A stretch of 64,000 nucleotides of DNA. Source: Odoribacter sp. Its GTDB lineage: Bacteria; Bacteroidota; Bacteroidia; Bacteroidales; Prolixibacteraceae. The first letter of the stretch is position 1; every line of letters begins with the position of its first letter. The stretch is taken from positions 1-64,000 of the forward strand of contig PNOH01000018.1 in the NCBI GenBank assembly GCA_013824715.1. Direction: 5' to 3'. This document shows positions 27,893 to 35,520 of this stretch, in pieces. The notes below the pieces were generated by a model, which saw only the letters and a program-made list of their open reading frames with translations, made no database searches and was not told the DNA's origin. The position numbers were made by a program, and so were the translations under genes.

Positions 27893-27950
27893 TTTTGTCG
27901 AATGCATCTGACAAATAAGTTTCCATTTTGTCGAACCGATCTGACAAAAT
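27893..27950. promoter_or_regulatory. Two copies of a TTTGTC-N10-GACAAA dyad upstream of the leucine genes
   Basis: TTTTGTCGAATGCATCTGAC then AAAT at 27893-27916 and TTTTGTCGAACCGATCTGAC then AAAAT at 27926-27950 are inverted repeats with a 10-base spacer, offset by 33 bp (about three helical turns). They lie upstream of the carboxyltransferase gene and look like a pair of repressor-binding sites. The rest of the 400-base gap (27738-28142) holds a few small CCCGAAGGGA-type palindromes and no ORF. Confidence 0.5.
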
Positions 27951-28142
27951 GAAATCGAAATAATTGAGCGACTAAGGCATTAACTGTTATCTTGAAGCGC
28001 CTTTTGGAAGACTAAAATTAAAAAACCTGCGGAAAGCACAACCAAAATCCCGAAGGGATTCGACAACAAAGCCGTAAGTGAAACCTACGGAATCGGAAAC
28101 GATGAGAACAAAAAAGAACCCCATTCCGGGATTCAATTTCAT

Positions 28143-29501
28143 TTAGACACAAATTTCAACCAATTCTCCTACCAAAACTAACCTTTCACCTTCGCCTGAT
28201 AAACCGGTTAGTTTTACGGTATGGACGGTATTTTTCTGAATGTCTTTGGCCTGAAATTCGACCGGAACATATAAATCGCCGTAACCGGTAGCTTTGTTTT
28301 TGCTAACTTTCTCGACCAAAACTTGCTGGGTTTTTCCGATCAGGCTTCGGTAATACAGGTTTTTATTTTCTTCTGAAAGTTCCCTGATCTGCAACGAACG
28401 GGCGGTTTTGATTTTCTCCGGAACGTGATTTTCGAGCCGTTCGGCGCGTGTTCCTTTCCTAACCGAGTATTTGAAGGTATGAACATGGCTAAAGTTAAAT
28501 TCCTTTACTGCTTCAATGGTTTGCTGAAATTCTTCTTCCGTTTCGCCCGGGAAACCAACAATGATATCGGTGGTAAAATTAAAATCAGGATCAACCAACC
28601 GGAATTGATTGATTGTTTTGCGAAATTGCCCTACATCGTACATCCGGCGCATCCTCAACAATGTTTTCTCGGAACCACTCTGCAGGCACAAATGCAGGTG
28701 TGGCATCAACTTCGGATGCTGAAACAATTCGACAAACCGATCGCCAAAACCATCAGGTTCGAGCGACGAAATCCGAACCCTGAAATCGCCAGGGACATCG
28801 AGAATTTTCGCCAGAAGATCTTCAAAACGCGTTTCGCCGTCTTCGTAACGCCCAATGTTTACACCGGTAATCACAATTTCCTTAAATCCGTTTTCGATGG
28901 TTTTGCGAACACTTTCAAGCACATCGGCAACCGGACGTGAAACAGCCCTCCCGCGAACCATTGGGATGATGCAAAATGTACAGAAATTGTCGCAACCATC
29001 CTGAATTTTCACCGCACTGCGGGTATGCAGGCTTTTCTGAACAGGTTCATACCGAAATACGTCTTGTGGTAATTGCTCAGGGTGAAGAATTTCACCAGAA
29101 AAATGAGCTTCCACAAGTGATAAAACCGAACTCTTCCTGTTGTTTTCGACCACAAAGGTGATGTTATCCTGGCTTTCGAGTTTTTCCTTAAAATTATTGG
29201 CCATACAGCCAGTCACCACCACCACGGCATCTTTATTTTTGCGGGCAGCCTGACTAATCACCGTCCGTGATTTTTGGTCGCTCTGGTTAGTTACAGTACA
29301 TGTATTTACGACAACCACGTCCGGCGATTCATCGAAATTGACAAGTTGGTATCCGGCCTTATCAAAATCGGTTACCAACGCGTCGGTTTCGTACTGATTG
29401 AGCCGGCAGCCGAGGGTTTTAAAAGCGACACGACGGCCTCCCCCAACCCCTCCACAGGAGGGGGGCAAGGTTAGTTGCTCGTTTATATTTGGATTTCCCA
29501 T
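28143..29501 (-). CDS. mtaB: tRNA t6A37 methylthiotransferase
   Basis: Radical-SAM enzyme converting t6A37 to ms2t6A in ANN-decoding tRNAs. It has the N-terminal UPF0004 iron-sulfur domain (TLGCRLNQYETDAL, VVVNTCTVTNQSDQKSR, VVVTGCMAN), the radical-SAM cluster DGCDNFCTFCIIPMVRGRAVSRP, and a C-terminal TRAM domain. The CTVTNQSDQKSR form separates MtaB from MiaB and RimO. Its first 25 residues include LTLPPSCGGVGGGRR, translated from an inserted palindromic repeat ahead of the normal VAFKTLGCRLNQYE beginning. Its substrate is made upstream of the TcdA step, so both modify the same base. Confidence 0.9.
   Translation of the reverse strand: MGNPNINEQLTLPPSCGGVGGGRRVAFKTLGCRLNQYETDALVTDFDKAGYQLVNFDESPDVVVVNTCTVTNQSDQKSRTVISQAARKNKDAVVVVTGCMANNFKEKLESQDNITFVVENNRKSSVLSLVEAHFSGEILHPEQLPQDVFRYEPVQKSLHTRSAVKIQDGCDNFCTFCIIPMVRGRAVSRPVADVLESVRKTIENGFKEIVITGVNIGRYEDGETRFEDLLAKILDVPGDFRVRISSLEPDGFGDRFVELFQHPKLMPHLHLCLQSGSEKTLLRMRRMYDVGQFRKTINQFRLVDPDFNFTTDIIVGFPGETEEEFQQTIEAVKEFNFSHVHTFKYSVRKGTRAERLENHVPEKIKTARSLQIRELSEENKNLYYRSLIGKTQQVLVEKVSKNKATGYGDLYVPVEFQAKDIQKNTVHTVKLTGLSGEGERLVLVGELVEICV
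29434..29470. repeat. Palindromic repeat in mtaB N-terminal codons
   Basis: CGGCCTCCCCCAACCCCTCC followed by ACAGGAGGGGGGCAAGG, in frame ahead of the conserved MtaB start. Confidence 0.75.
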
Positions 29502-29522
29502 TTTGTCAATTTAATATTTCAT

Positions 29523-29555
29523 ATCCGTCACATGAATGTGACGGCAAAGGATATC
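29523..29555. repeat. Dispersed repeat, copy 2
   Basis: TATCCGTCACATGAATGTGA followed by CGGCAAAGGATA matches the copy at 26101. Here the CCGTCACA/TGTGACGG stem is perfect. It lies between mtaB and miaB. Confidence 0.55.
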
Positions 29556-29626
29556 GCGTTAATCAGATGTTTCAGTTTAAATTTGAGTGAATCCCATCCA
29601 TGAACTTTGGAAGAAAAAAAAACTGA

Positions 29627-30979
29627 TTACTGAGACTGAACACTGAACACTTTTTGAGGTTCCCCGCTCATCGAAAAGTCAGCCGCTGAGGTGATTTTCA
29701 CATCAACGATTTTCCCCATCAGCGAATCATCATGGCGATCGAGCCGGACAATTAGTTTTCCCTCGGTAAGTCCGGAAGAAAAGCCTGTTTTGCGGTCGGT
29801 TCCGTTAATCAGAACACGCATAGTCTTGCCAACCAAAGTTTCATTGTATTCGCGTGAGTGAATTTTCAATACTTCAGAGGAACGATGCAAACGATCTTTC
29901 TTATCATCGGGTGCAACTTCGTTTTCCCAGCGGAAACTGGCAGCTCCCGGCCGTGGTGAATACATGGCTATGTAGGCCATGTTAAACCTGAATTCGTTCA
30001 TCGCGGCTACGGTATTCCGAAATTCGGCTTCGCCTTCGCCCGAAAAACCAACAATAATATCAGTAAATAAAGTGGCCTGAGGGATCAGTTCACGAATGTC
30101 TTCCACAATCCGACGGTATTTGTCCATTGAGTGGCGCCGGTTCATCTTGATCAGCACATGCTCGTCACCGCTCTGCATGGGCAGGTGAATTTGTTTGGCC
30201 AGGCAATCGTACTCGGCAATCACTTCAATTACTTCGCGGTTCATATCCTGCGGGTGCGGCGAGGTGAAATATACCCAAAATTCTTCTCCTGAAGATTTTC
30301 CAAACTCGCCAATCTGCCGCAGTAATTCAGAAAAATTGATTTCCTCGCCGTTTTTATCGAGTCCGTATGAATTTACATTTTGTCCTAAAAGAGTGATTGA
30401 TTTGTAGCCCTGATTCACCAAGTCGCGAACTTCCTCAACAATTTCCCCTGAAGGCCGTGAAACTTCCCGTCCACGGGTATAGGGAACTGCACAGAAGGTG
30501 CAAAACTTGTTACAGCCATTCTGGATCGGCACAAAGGCTTCGTAGGTTGACTGATATTTGGGCTTAATATGCCACATTTCGGAAATATGTTCGTTTTTTG
30601 GCATCACTGTTTGAGGAGTTTTCAGTCCGGCAGGTGTCACTACTCCGTATTCGCGAATCATATCCGGGAATTGGGACAATTCACTCATCTGAAAAATCAG
30701 GTCAAACGATTTCAGGAATTTTTCCTTATCGGCTGGTAAAATACAACCTGAAACAAAAGTCACAAGGTTTCGGTTGTTTTTCCATCTGTTCCATTTGGCA
30801 ATTTTATTATAAACCTTGTCGATGGGTTTTTGCCTGACAGAACAAGCCAGCATACCAAGCAAATTGGCTTCTTCCTCATGTTCAGTATGCATATAGCCCA
30901 TACTTTCGAGCACGGAACTAACCCGCTCGCTGTCGGAAAGGTTCATTTGGCAACCCAATGTTATCAGGTGGTATTTCAT
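29627..30979 (-). CDS. miaB: tRNA i6A37 methylthiotransferase, MiaB-like
   Basis: Radical-SAM methylthiotransferase adding a 2-methylthio group to i6A37. The N-terminal domain carries TLGCQMNLSDSERV and a cluster cysteine in LACSVRQKPIDKVY and VSGCILPAD. The second site is CNKFCTFCAVPYTRGREVSRP, then ITLLGQNVNSYG, DIIVGFSGEGEAEF and a C-terminal TRAM domain. The NTCxVRE block usual in MiaB is diverged to GMLACSVRQ, and LGCQMNLSDSER is closer to the DSE type than the ADSE type, so this could be a paralogue; I judge MiaB best because CQMN and GQNVNSYG are MiaB hallmarks. A repeat-bearing gap separates it from mtaB. Confidence 0.82.
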   Translation of the reverse strand: MKYHLITLGCQMNLSDSERVSSVLESMGYMHTEHEEEANLLGMLACSVRQKPIDKVYNKIAKWNRWKNNRNLVTFVSGCILPADKEKFLKSFDLIFQMSELSQFPDMIREYGVVTPAGLKTPQTVMPKNEHISEMWHIKPKYQSTYEAFVPIQNGCNKFCTFCAVPYTRGREVSRPSGEIVEEVRDLVNQGYKSITLLGQNVNSYGLDKNGEEINFSELLRQIGEFGKSSGEEFWVYFTSPHPQDMNREVIEVIAEYDCLAKQIHLPMQSGDEHVLIKMNRRHSMDKYRRIVEDIRELIPQATLFTDIIVGFSGEGEAEFRNTVAAMNEFRFNMAYIAMYSPRPGAASFRWENEVAPDDKKDRLHRSSEVLKIHSREYNETLVGKTMRVLINGTDRKTGFSSGLTEGKLIVRLDRHDDSLMGKIVDVKITSAADFSMSGEPQKVFSVQSQ

Positions 30980-31069
30980 TTTTCTATTATTGATTGATAA
31001 TTGATGAATGATGATTTATTCACCTTTTTGCATTCTGCCAGATGTTTGCAGCTAGCGGCTGGCCGCTGG

Positions 31070-31750
31070 CTAAAAATAAACTTCGCAGTGAATCTGATCA
31101 CGTTCAAAACCCATCTCCTTCAGGATTTCCAGTGCATCAAAAATCATATCGCTGTTACCGCAAAGGTAGAACTGCGTTTCGGCTGCAAATGTACAATTTT
31201 TCAGGTACCCCGTTAACCGCCCGTGATAAGTTCCTTTCGTGTCGCGGCTTGAGCAAAGTATATAACGGTCGCCGGGATATTCATTTCGGTCGTAAGCTTC
31301 AGTTGTATAGCGAACACCGTGAATCAAGGTATAATCAATTTCAGGATAGGTACGGGCTAAACTGCGGAACGGTGCAATGCCCGTACCACTGGCAATAAAT
31401 ACAAACTTTCCGGTTTCGGCAACTTTAGCGTCTATCCCAAAATTCCCGAATGGACCATGAATCTCAACCAGGTCACCAACTTTCAGCTTTCTGAGTTTGG
31501 GAGTGAAATAGCCATTATTTACTTCTTTAACCAGCACTTCCAGATGATCGTCGTTAATTCCGCTGTAAATCGAGTACTCCCTGCTTTGGTAATCACCGTA
31601 TATGCCCAACGAAATGTGCTGGCCGGCTTTAAAGGCAAAGCGTGCTTTTGGTAATATCAGCGAAAATGTTTCCCCGGTAAGTTGTCTGATCTCTTCAACT
31701 TTGTAAAAACTTTCGTCAATCTTTATATCGTACTTAATTAGACTCATCAT
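31070..31750 (-). CDS. Ferredoxin/flavodoxin-NAD(P)H reductase family flavoprotein
   Basis: FAD-dependent oxidoreductase of about 226 aa. The FAD motif is QSREYSIYSG (RxYS), followed by NNGYFTPKLRKLKVGDLVEIHGPFGNFG, the NAD(P)-binding FVFIASGTGIAPFRSLARTY, and the C-terminal FYLCGNSDMIFDALEILKEMGFERDQIHCEVYF. No iron-sulfur domain is attached. I use the MMSLIKYD start; the track start adds eight residues. It would pass electrons between NAD(P)H and a ferredoxin or flavodoxin. A flavodoxin-domain gene is transcribed divergently next door, which makes the two plausible partners. Confidence 0.82.
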   Translation of the reverse strand: MMSLIKYDIKIDESFYKVEEIRQLTGETFSLILPKARFAFKAGQHISLGIYGDYQSREYSIYSGINDDHLEVLVKEVNNGYFTPKLRKLKVGDLVEIHGPFGNFGIDAKVAETGKFVFIASGTGIAPFRSLARTYPEIDYTLIHGVRYTTEAYDRNEYPGDRYILCSSRDTKGTYHGRLTGYLKNCTFAAETQFYLCGNSDMIFDALEILKEMGFERDQIHCEVYF

Positions 31751-31934
31751 GGCTACATAAATTTGGGACTGCAAAAATAATCATTAATTTAATATTCAGA
31801 CACAACTGTCTTTTATTTTAAAGCTTTAGTTAAGAAACCTATGTCAACAGGTTTTGTTTGATTTTTTTAACAAAAAATAAGAAAAAAATGTAAATATTAT
31901 GACAAAACCGGACAATTTAATCGTCATGATTCCG

Positions 31935-31942
31935 TAATTTTG
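31935..31942 (+). promoter_or_regulatory. -7 element upstream of the flavodoxin gene
   Basis: TAATTTTG fits TAnnTTTG and lies 24 bases ahead of the start codon in an AT-rich divergent spacer. No clear -33 TTG. Confidence 0.4.
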
Positions 31943-31965
31943 AATGAAAGCCAAAAAACAGAAAC

Positions 31966-32469
31966 ATGAAGACCATCATTATTTACACCTCATCAAACGG
32001 TTGCACAGAAAGAGCGGTTAAGGAGTTATCGCAAAAACTTTCAGGAGAAGTTGAGACTATTGACCTGATGCATCATCACTCTCCACCGCTGGAGGAATAT
32101 AACCGTATTATTATCGGGGGATCAATACACAGCGGAAAAATTCAACAACGAATCAACTATTTTTGCCTGACACACATGCACGTTTTCAGGACAAAAGAGA
32201 TAGGTTTGTTTATTTGCTGTTCGCACGAACCCGAAATAGCACGTGAAGCCATCGAAAACGCATTCCCTGAAGAACTGCACCAAATGGCCAAAACTGAAGC
32301 TATTTTCAGCGGAAAGATCAATCTGGACGAAATGAATATCGTAAAAAGGATTTTGGTCAAAAAAATCGCCCTTGTTCGTGAACATGTTTCAAGTCTTGAT
32401 TCTGAAATTATAGACCGGTTTGCAGTCCGGATGGAGAAAACCTACCATCCGTTTATGTTTCTGGTCTGA
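31966..32469 (+). CDS. Flavodoxin-domain protein, HemG-like
   Basis: FMN-binding redox protein. The N-terminal phosphate loop IIYTSSNGCTERAVKEL and IIIGGSIHSGKIQQRINYF are typical of the flavodoxin-like protoporphyrinogen oxidase HemG group (flavodoxin_5), as is the length of 167 aa and FICCSHEPEIAREAIENAFPEEL. It may be a menaquinone-linked protoporphyrinogen oxidase or a general electron carrier; no heme genes are nearby. It is divergent from the flavin reductase gene and its stop codon abuts that of trmN6 with no gap. Confidence 0.75.
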   Translation: MKTIIIYTSSNGCTERAVKELSQKLSGEVETIDLMHHHSPPLEEYNRIIIGGSIHSGKIQQRINYFCLTHMHVFRTKEIGLFICCSHEPEIAREAIENAFPEELHQMAKTEAIFSGKINLDEMNIVKRILVKKIALVREHVSSLDSEIIDRFAVRMEKTYHPFMFLV

Positions 32470-33189
32470 TTAGAATTTCAGGTAAAACTCTCTGGTCAAT
32501 TCCTTATACGCCGGGGTATAATCGTGATGCTTTTCAAATTCAATCATCAGGGTTTCTTCCTGAATCATGCATTCCTCCCAGGCCAATTCAATCAATATCC
32601 TGAAATCAGGTTTCAGTGGGTTGGGTTTTACCCGGCATAACCGCGAAATAAAAAGCTTGTTCAAAACGGCCAGTTCTTCGATCTCCGGAAGGCATTCAAT
32701 CGCTAGAACGAGGGCTATTCTTCCTTTTTCGGACAGCATATTCGCTGCTCCTGAAATCAAAACTTCCAAGGGTAACGAATCGGAATGACGGGCCTGAGCG
32801 CGTATTTCGAGCGGAGCTTTAATCCCATTCGAAAAAAACGGAGGATTACTCACAATAAGATCATATTTCCGACTGGTCTGTTGTGTAAATTCCTGAAACA
32901 ACCCTAACTCAACATGAATCCGTTCAAACCACTGAGATTGCTGAATATTCTGAACAGCCTCTGCAAAGGCTTCCGGATCAATTTCGATAGCATCAATTTG
33001 CGCCAGACTGTTTTTTTGTGCCATCATCAGTGCAATCAGCCCGGTGCCGGTGCCGATGTCCAGAATTCGTTCAGCATTTGAAACATCTGTCCATGCCCCA
33101 ATCAAGACACCATCCATCCCAACCTTCATGGCCGATTTTTCCTGAATAATCCGGAATTGTTTAAACTGGAAATAATTGTTTCGGGGCAT
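32470..33189 (-). CDS. trmN6: tRNA1(Val) (adenine-37-N6)-methyltransferase
   Basis: SAM-dependent N6-adenine methyltransferase of the YfiC family. The N-terminus FQFKQFRIIQEKSAMKVGMDGVLIGAW is the family signature, followed by the SAM loop ILDIGTGTGLIALMMAQ and the catalytic IVSNPPFF (NPPF for N6-adenine). Length 239 aa is typical. It modifies A37 of a valine tRNA, making it the fourth gene in this window acting at or near tRNA position 37 together with tcdA, mtaB and miaB. It lies upstream of a perfect inverted repeat beyond hipA and seems monocistronic. Confidence 0.88.
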   Translation of the reverse strand: MPRNNYFQFKQFRIIQEKSAMKVGMDGVLIGAWTDVSNAERILDIGTGTGLIALMMAQKNSLAQIDAIEIDPEAFAEAVQNIQQSQWFERIHVELGLFQEFTQQTSRKYDLIVSNPPFFSNGIKAPLEIRAQARHSDSLPLEVLISGAANMLSEKGRIALVLAIECLPEIEELAVLNKLFISRLCRVKPNPLKPDFRILIELAWEECMIQEETLMIEFEKHHDYTPAYKELTREFYLKF

Positions 33190-33203
33190 AGGCAGTTATA
33201 TTT

Positions 33204-33239
33204 AAGTGACGGGGTGATTTTTTAGTCACCCCGTCACTT
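33204..33239. terminator. Perfect 14-bp inverted repeat downstream of hipA
   Basis: AAGTGACGGGGTGA pairs perfectly with TCACCCCGTCACTT across an 8-base loop. It lies just after the hipA stop and before trmN6 on the minus strand. The stem is followed by AAATA, not a U-tract, so termination is plausible but not certain. Confidence 0.5.
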
Positions 33240-33247
33240 GATGATAG

Positions 33248-34543
33248 CTAAATAATCAGTAATGTTTTTCCTATGGCATCCCGAAGTTGGGAATCAACTT
33301 CAGTATGTCCGGCAAATTCGTTCCAATTACCAACTACTTCCGAAACCTGTCTGATAATAGCCGGAGCCTTTTTGACATTCATCTGACGGCCAACTTCAAG
33401 CAAATCGTCACGCGTAATTCCCTGCCGTTTCCCGTTGATGCTCAGCGCATGCTGGCTCACCCATGCACTTCCGGGGCGATAAGCGTGGCACATGTCGTAA
33501 GCCGGAGCCAGTTTCCATTCGCCAGATTGGTTCATCGTAAAAGCAAAATTTTTGGTATGGTCGTCACAATTTTGTGCCATCACATTGAAAACCATCCGGC
33601 GATACATCTGCTCAGCCTCCGGATACGTCAACCGCAACATGCGCATGGTTTGAAACAGTTGCTCGTAACTGTACGAGTAAATGTCGTTAAAGTCGTAGTG
33701 CATCATGGCGCAAAACGTTTGCACATGCAGCTTTTCGTTGTCGTGCAAACGATCAAACCTGCAGGTCAGGAAATGCGCCCTTCCGTGTTCTTCAAATAAG
33801 CGGCATTCCATCATTTCAATTCCGCAACCAACAGCCATCAGGTAATAAGCCATTTCTACCCTTCCATACCCTGAAGTCGTTCCGAACTGGCTGTCATCCA
33901 CACCGTCAAACTTCAGCAACCACTGCGAAAAACCCTTGGGGGCATCAGCCTGACCCGACCGGACTTCGCCGGTTTCAGGATTATAGGCAATTACCGCCTT
34001 CGCCCTTGCCCCACCAGCCGAAGTCCCGATTTTCAGGATATCAGAGAGCGCTTTTTGTTCATCATGTGAAAGATCGGTCTGGAAAAACTGTCGTCCTGAA
34101 AGAATTTGCTGAGCCACCTCCGCCAGACTACCAATCTCCACCTTCGTTGCCTGATTGGCTGATTTCGGAACTACCGGCTCAAACTCAAGCGCCCCCATCC
34201 CGCGTTTTCCTGTAAAACAAAGCATCTCAACCGGGTTCATACTTCCTGAAGGCCGTCCAACACGGGCCAGCCAGGCATTAATCAGCGCATTTCCGTAGCG
34301 GTCGGGCAAAACATCGGCAAGTAATCCGGGCAAGCCTTTATACGTGGAACTTCCGGCCAGTTCCGGGAACGAAAATATCTTTCCTCTGGCTGTACCAACA
34401 GGCATTTTTAACGGCGCCACATCGAGCTTCTGCTGAAGAAATGCGGGATCGAACTCAAAATCGGCAATGCCCGAGTCCTTATTCCAGTGAATGGCGCCCA
34501 CCCGCTTGTCCCAGATGTTTATGTACGCGTTTTCGATCATCAC
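33248..34543 (-). CDS. hipA: HipA toxin, serine/threonine kinase
   Basis: Type II toxin kinase; E. coli HipA inactivates glutamyl-tRNA synthetase and causes dormancy. Domain order is HipA_N (AYINIWDKRVGAIHWNKDSGIADFEF, GLPGLLADVLPDRYGNALI) then the kinase. Visible catalytic features are the phosphate loop GTSAGGARAKAVIAY, the lysine region SQWLLKFDGV, the catalytic NCDDHTKNFAF (Asp-His-x-x-Asn) and the metal-binding LAPAYDM. At 431 aa the protein is full length and appears intact. It overlaps hipB by four bases, the normal antitoxin-first coupling. Confidence 0.92.
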   Translation of the reverse strand: MMIENAYINIWDKRVGAIHWNKDSGIADFEFDPAFLQQKLDVAPLKMPVGTARGKIFSFPELAGSSTYKGLPGLLADVLPDRYGNALINAWLARVGRPSGSMNPVEMLCFTGKRGMGALEFEPVVPKSANQATKVEIGSLAEVAQQILSGRQFFQTDLSHDEQKALSDILKIGTSAGGARAKAVIAYNPETGEVRSGQADAPKGFSQWLLKFDGVDDSQFGTTSGYGRVEMAYYLMAVGCGIEMMECRLFEEHGRAHFLTCRFDRLHDNEKLHVQTFCAMMHYDFNDIYSYSYEQLFQTMRMLRLTYPEAEQMYRRMVFNVMAQNCDDHTKNFAFTMNQSGEWKLAPAYDMCHAYRPGSAWVSQHALSINGKRQGITRDDLLEVGRQMNVKKAPAIIRQVSEVVGNWNEFAGHTEVDSQLRDAIGKTLLII

Positions 34544-34890
34544 CAGTCGGGTAAAGGATAAGATTTTGGATCGTTTGTTTTTCTGCTACGCTTGCGTTTT
34601 TTCATCTCCATCTTAGCAAGGTACAATGGGCTTGCCTTTTCTTCAACCTGAAAAACTTTAAGAAAGGATATCTGATCAAGCACCCTCAAAATCTGGATCA
34701 ACGACAGCAGCGTACCACCACGTCCGTTTTCTATCTGACTTAGCGTACTCCGGTTGATCCCGGCTGCATCAGCCACCAGTTGCTGGTTTTTGTTTTGCCG
34801 GATACGTGATTGTTGAATGAATTGGCCAATCATAGCCTGCAAAGCTACATCGCTTGATTCACTCCATACACTGTTGGCTTTTTCCATCAT
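34540..34890 (-). CDS. hipB: HipB antitoxin, XRE-family repressor
   Basis: DNA-binding antitoxin neutralising HipA and repressing its own operon. The helix-turn-helix is IRQNKNQQLVADAAGINRSTLSQIENGRGGTLLSLIQILRVLDQ at about residues 31-75, with a basic C-terminal tail (KKRKRSRK). The length of 116 aa fits HipB-like antitoxins. Its first codons ATGATGGAAAAAGCC are themselves one arm of the nearest operator, so repressor binding would cover the start codon region. It is translationally coupled with hipA. Confidence 0.88.
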   Translation of the reverse strand: MMEKANSVWSESSDVALQAMIGQFIQQSRIRQNKNQQLVADAAGINRSTLSQIENGRGGTLLSLIQILRVLDQISFLKVFQVEEKASPLYLAKMEMKKRKRSRKTNDPKSYPLPDW

Positions 34891-35041
34891 TATCTTAGCT
34901 TTTAATTGTTACTGATGGTTTTTTCCAACAAATATAGTATTTATTTTTGAAGTAAAAAATAATTCAAATTAATTTCTACTATTTTGTCGGCTTTTTCCAT
35001 CATTAAATACCATTTATTGCATTATTGATGGTTTTTACCAA
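34876..35041. promoter_or_regulatory. Duplicated hipBA operators
   Basis: Two copies of an inverted repeat. Copy 1: GGCTTTTTCCATCATTA at 34876-34892 facing TGATGGTTTTTTCC at 34913-34926. Copy 2: GGCTTTTTCCATCATTA at 34990-35006 facing TGATGGTTTTTACC at 35025-35038. Arm spacing is about 20-22 bases in both, and the copies are about 113 bp apart. This looks like cooperative HipB binding and looping. Beyond, 35090-35290 contains short GCCGCTACGCGGC-type palindromes (three variants) and no ORF up to 35520. Confidence 0.7.
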
Positions 35042-35097
35042 CATTAATTATTGCATATTTTTTTGTCAGTTATTTTTATTACCGTCAATCATTTTTC

Positions 35098-35290
35098 ATG
35101 TGTCGCCGCTATGCGGCTTTCCGAATGTTCTTTTGTAAATATCTCTACCATAATTTCACCGCTACGCGGCTATTAACTGCTTAATATGAAGTGCGTAGCA
35201 CTGAAAGTATGGTAGCAGAGGAACAGCAAATCAAAAATAAGCCGCGTAACGGTGATACAAAGGCTTTTTTTGTAGGCCAGCGCTATTCCG
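35098..35290. repeat. GCCGC-TA-GCGGC intergenic palindromes
   Basis: Variants TCGCCGCTATGCGGCTTT, TCACCGCTACGCGGCTAT and the reverse AAGCCGCGTAACGGTGAT, together with CTACCATA/TATGGTAG arms at 35148 and 35207, form nested inverted repeats between hipBA and the aldo/keto reductase. Confidence 0.5.
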
Positions 35291-35520
35291 TCCGATAAGA
35301 AAAAACCTTATTTATTAAAGCATCTTAGTAGGAATAGAAGGAGAAAGAAGCATTAACCTTATTAGCTTATTAACCTACAGGTATTAATAAGGTTGAATCC
35401 GGTGGTGATTATGATTTCTATTAAGAGGTTTCTAATTGGAACCCTGCGTTACAAAGGCAAACAAACAAACCATTGTTGCCGCTATCGCTCATATCAGTGA
35501 CAGACCAGTTAAATCCAGAT

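Noticed and set aside
28425-28940. 171-aa plus-strand ORF opposite mtaB
   Set aside because: Antisense to a gene with intact radical-SAM motifs; no recognisable protein features.
31861-31965. Riboswitch ahead of the flavodoxin gene (FMN type)
   Set aside because: The spacer is AT-rich with no conserved FMN aptamer segments or strong stems.
33248-34890. hipBA as part of the comM-inserted mobile element
   Set aside because: It lies on the host side of the comM break and has host-like composition; it may be mobile, but not as part of that element.
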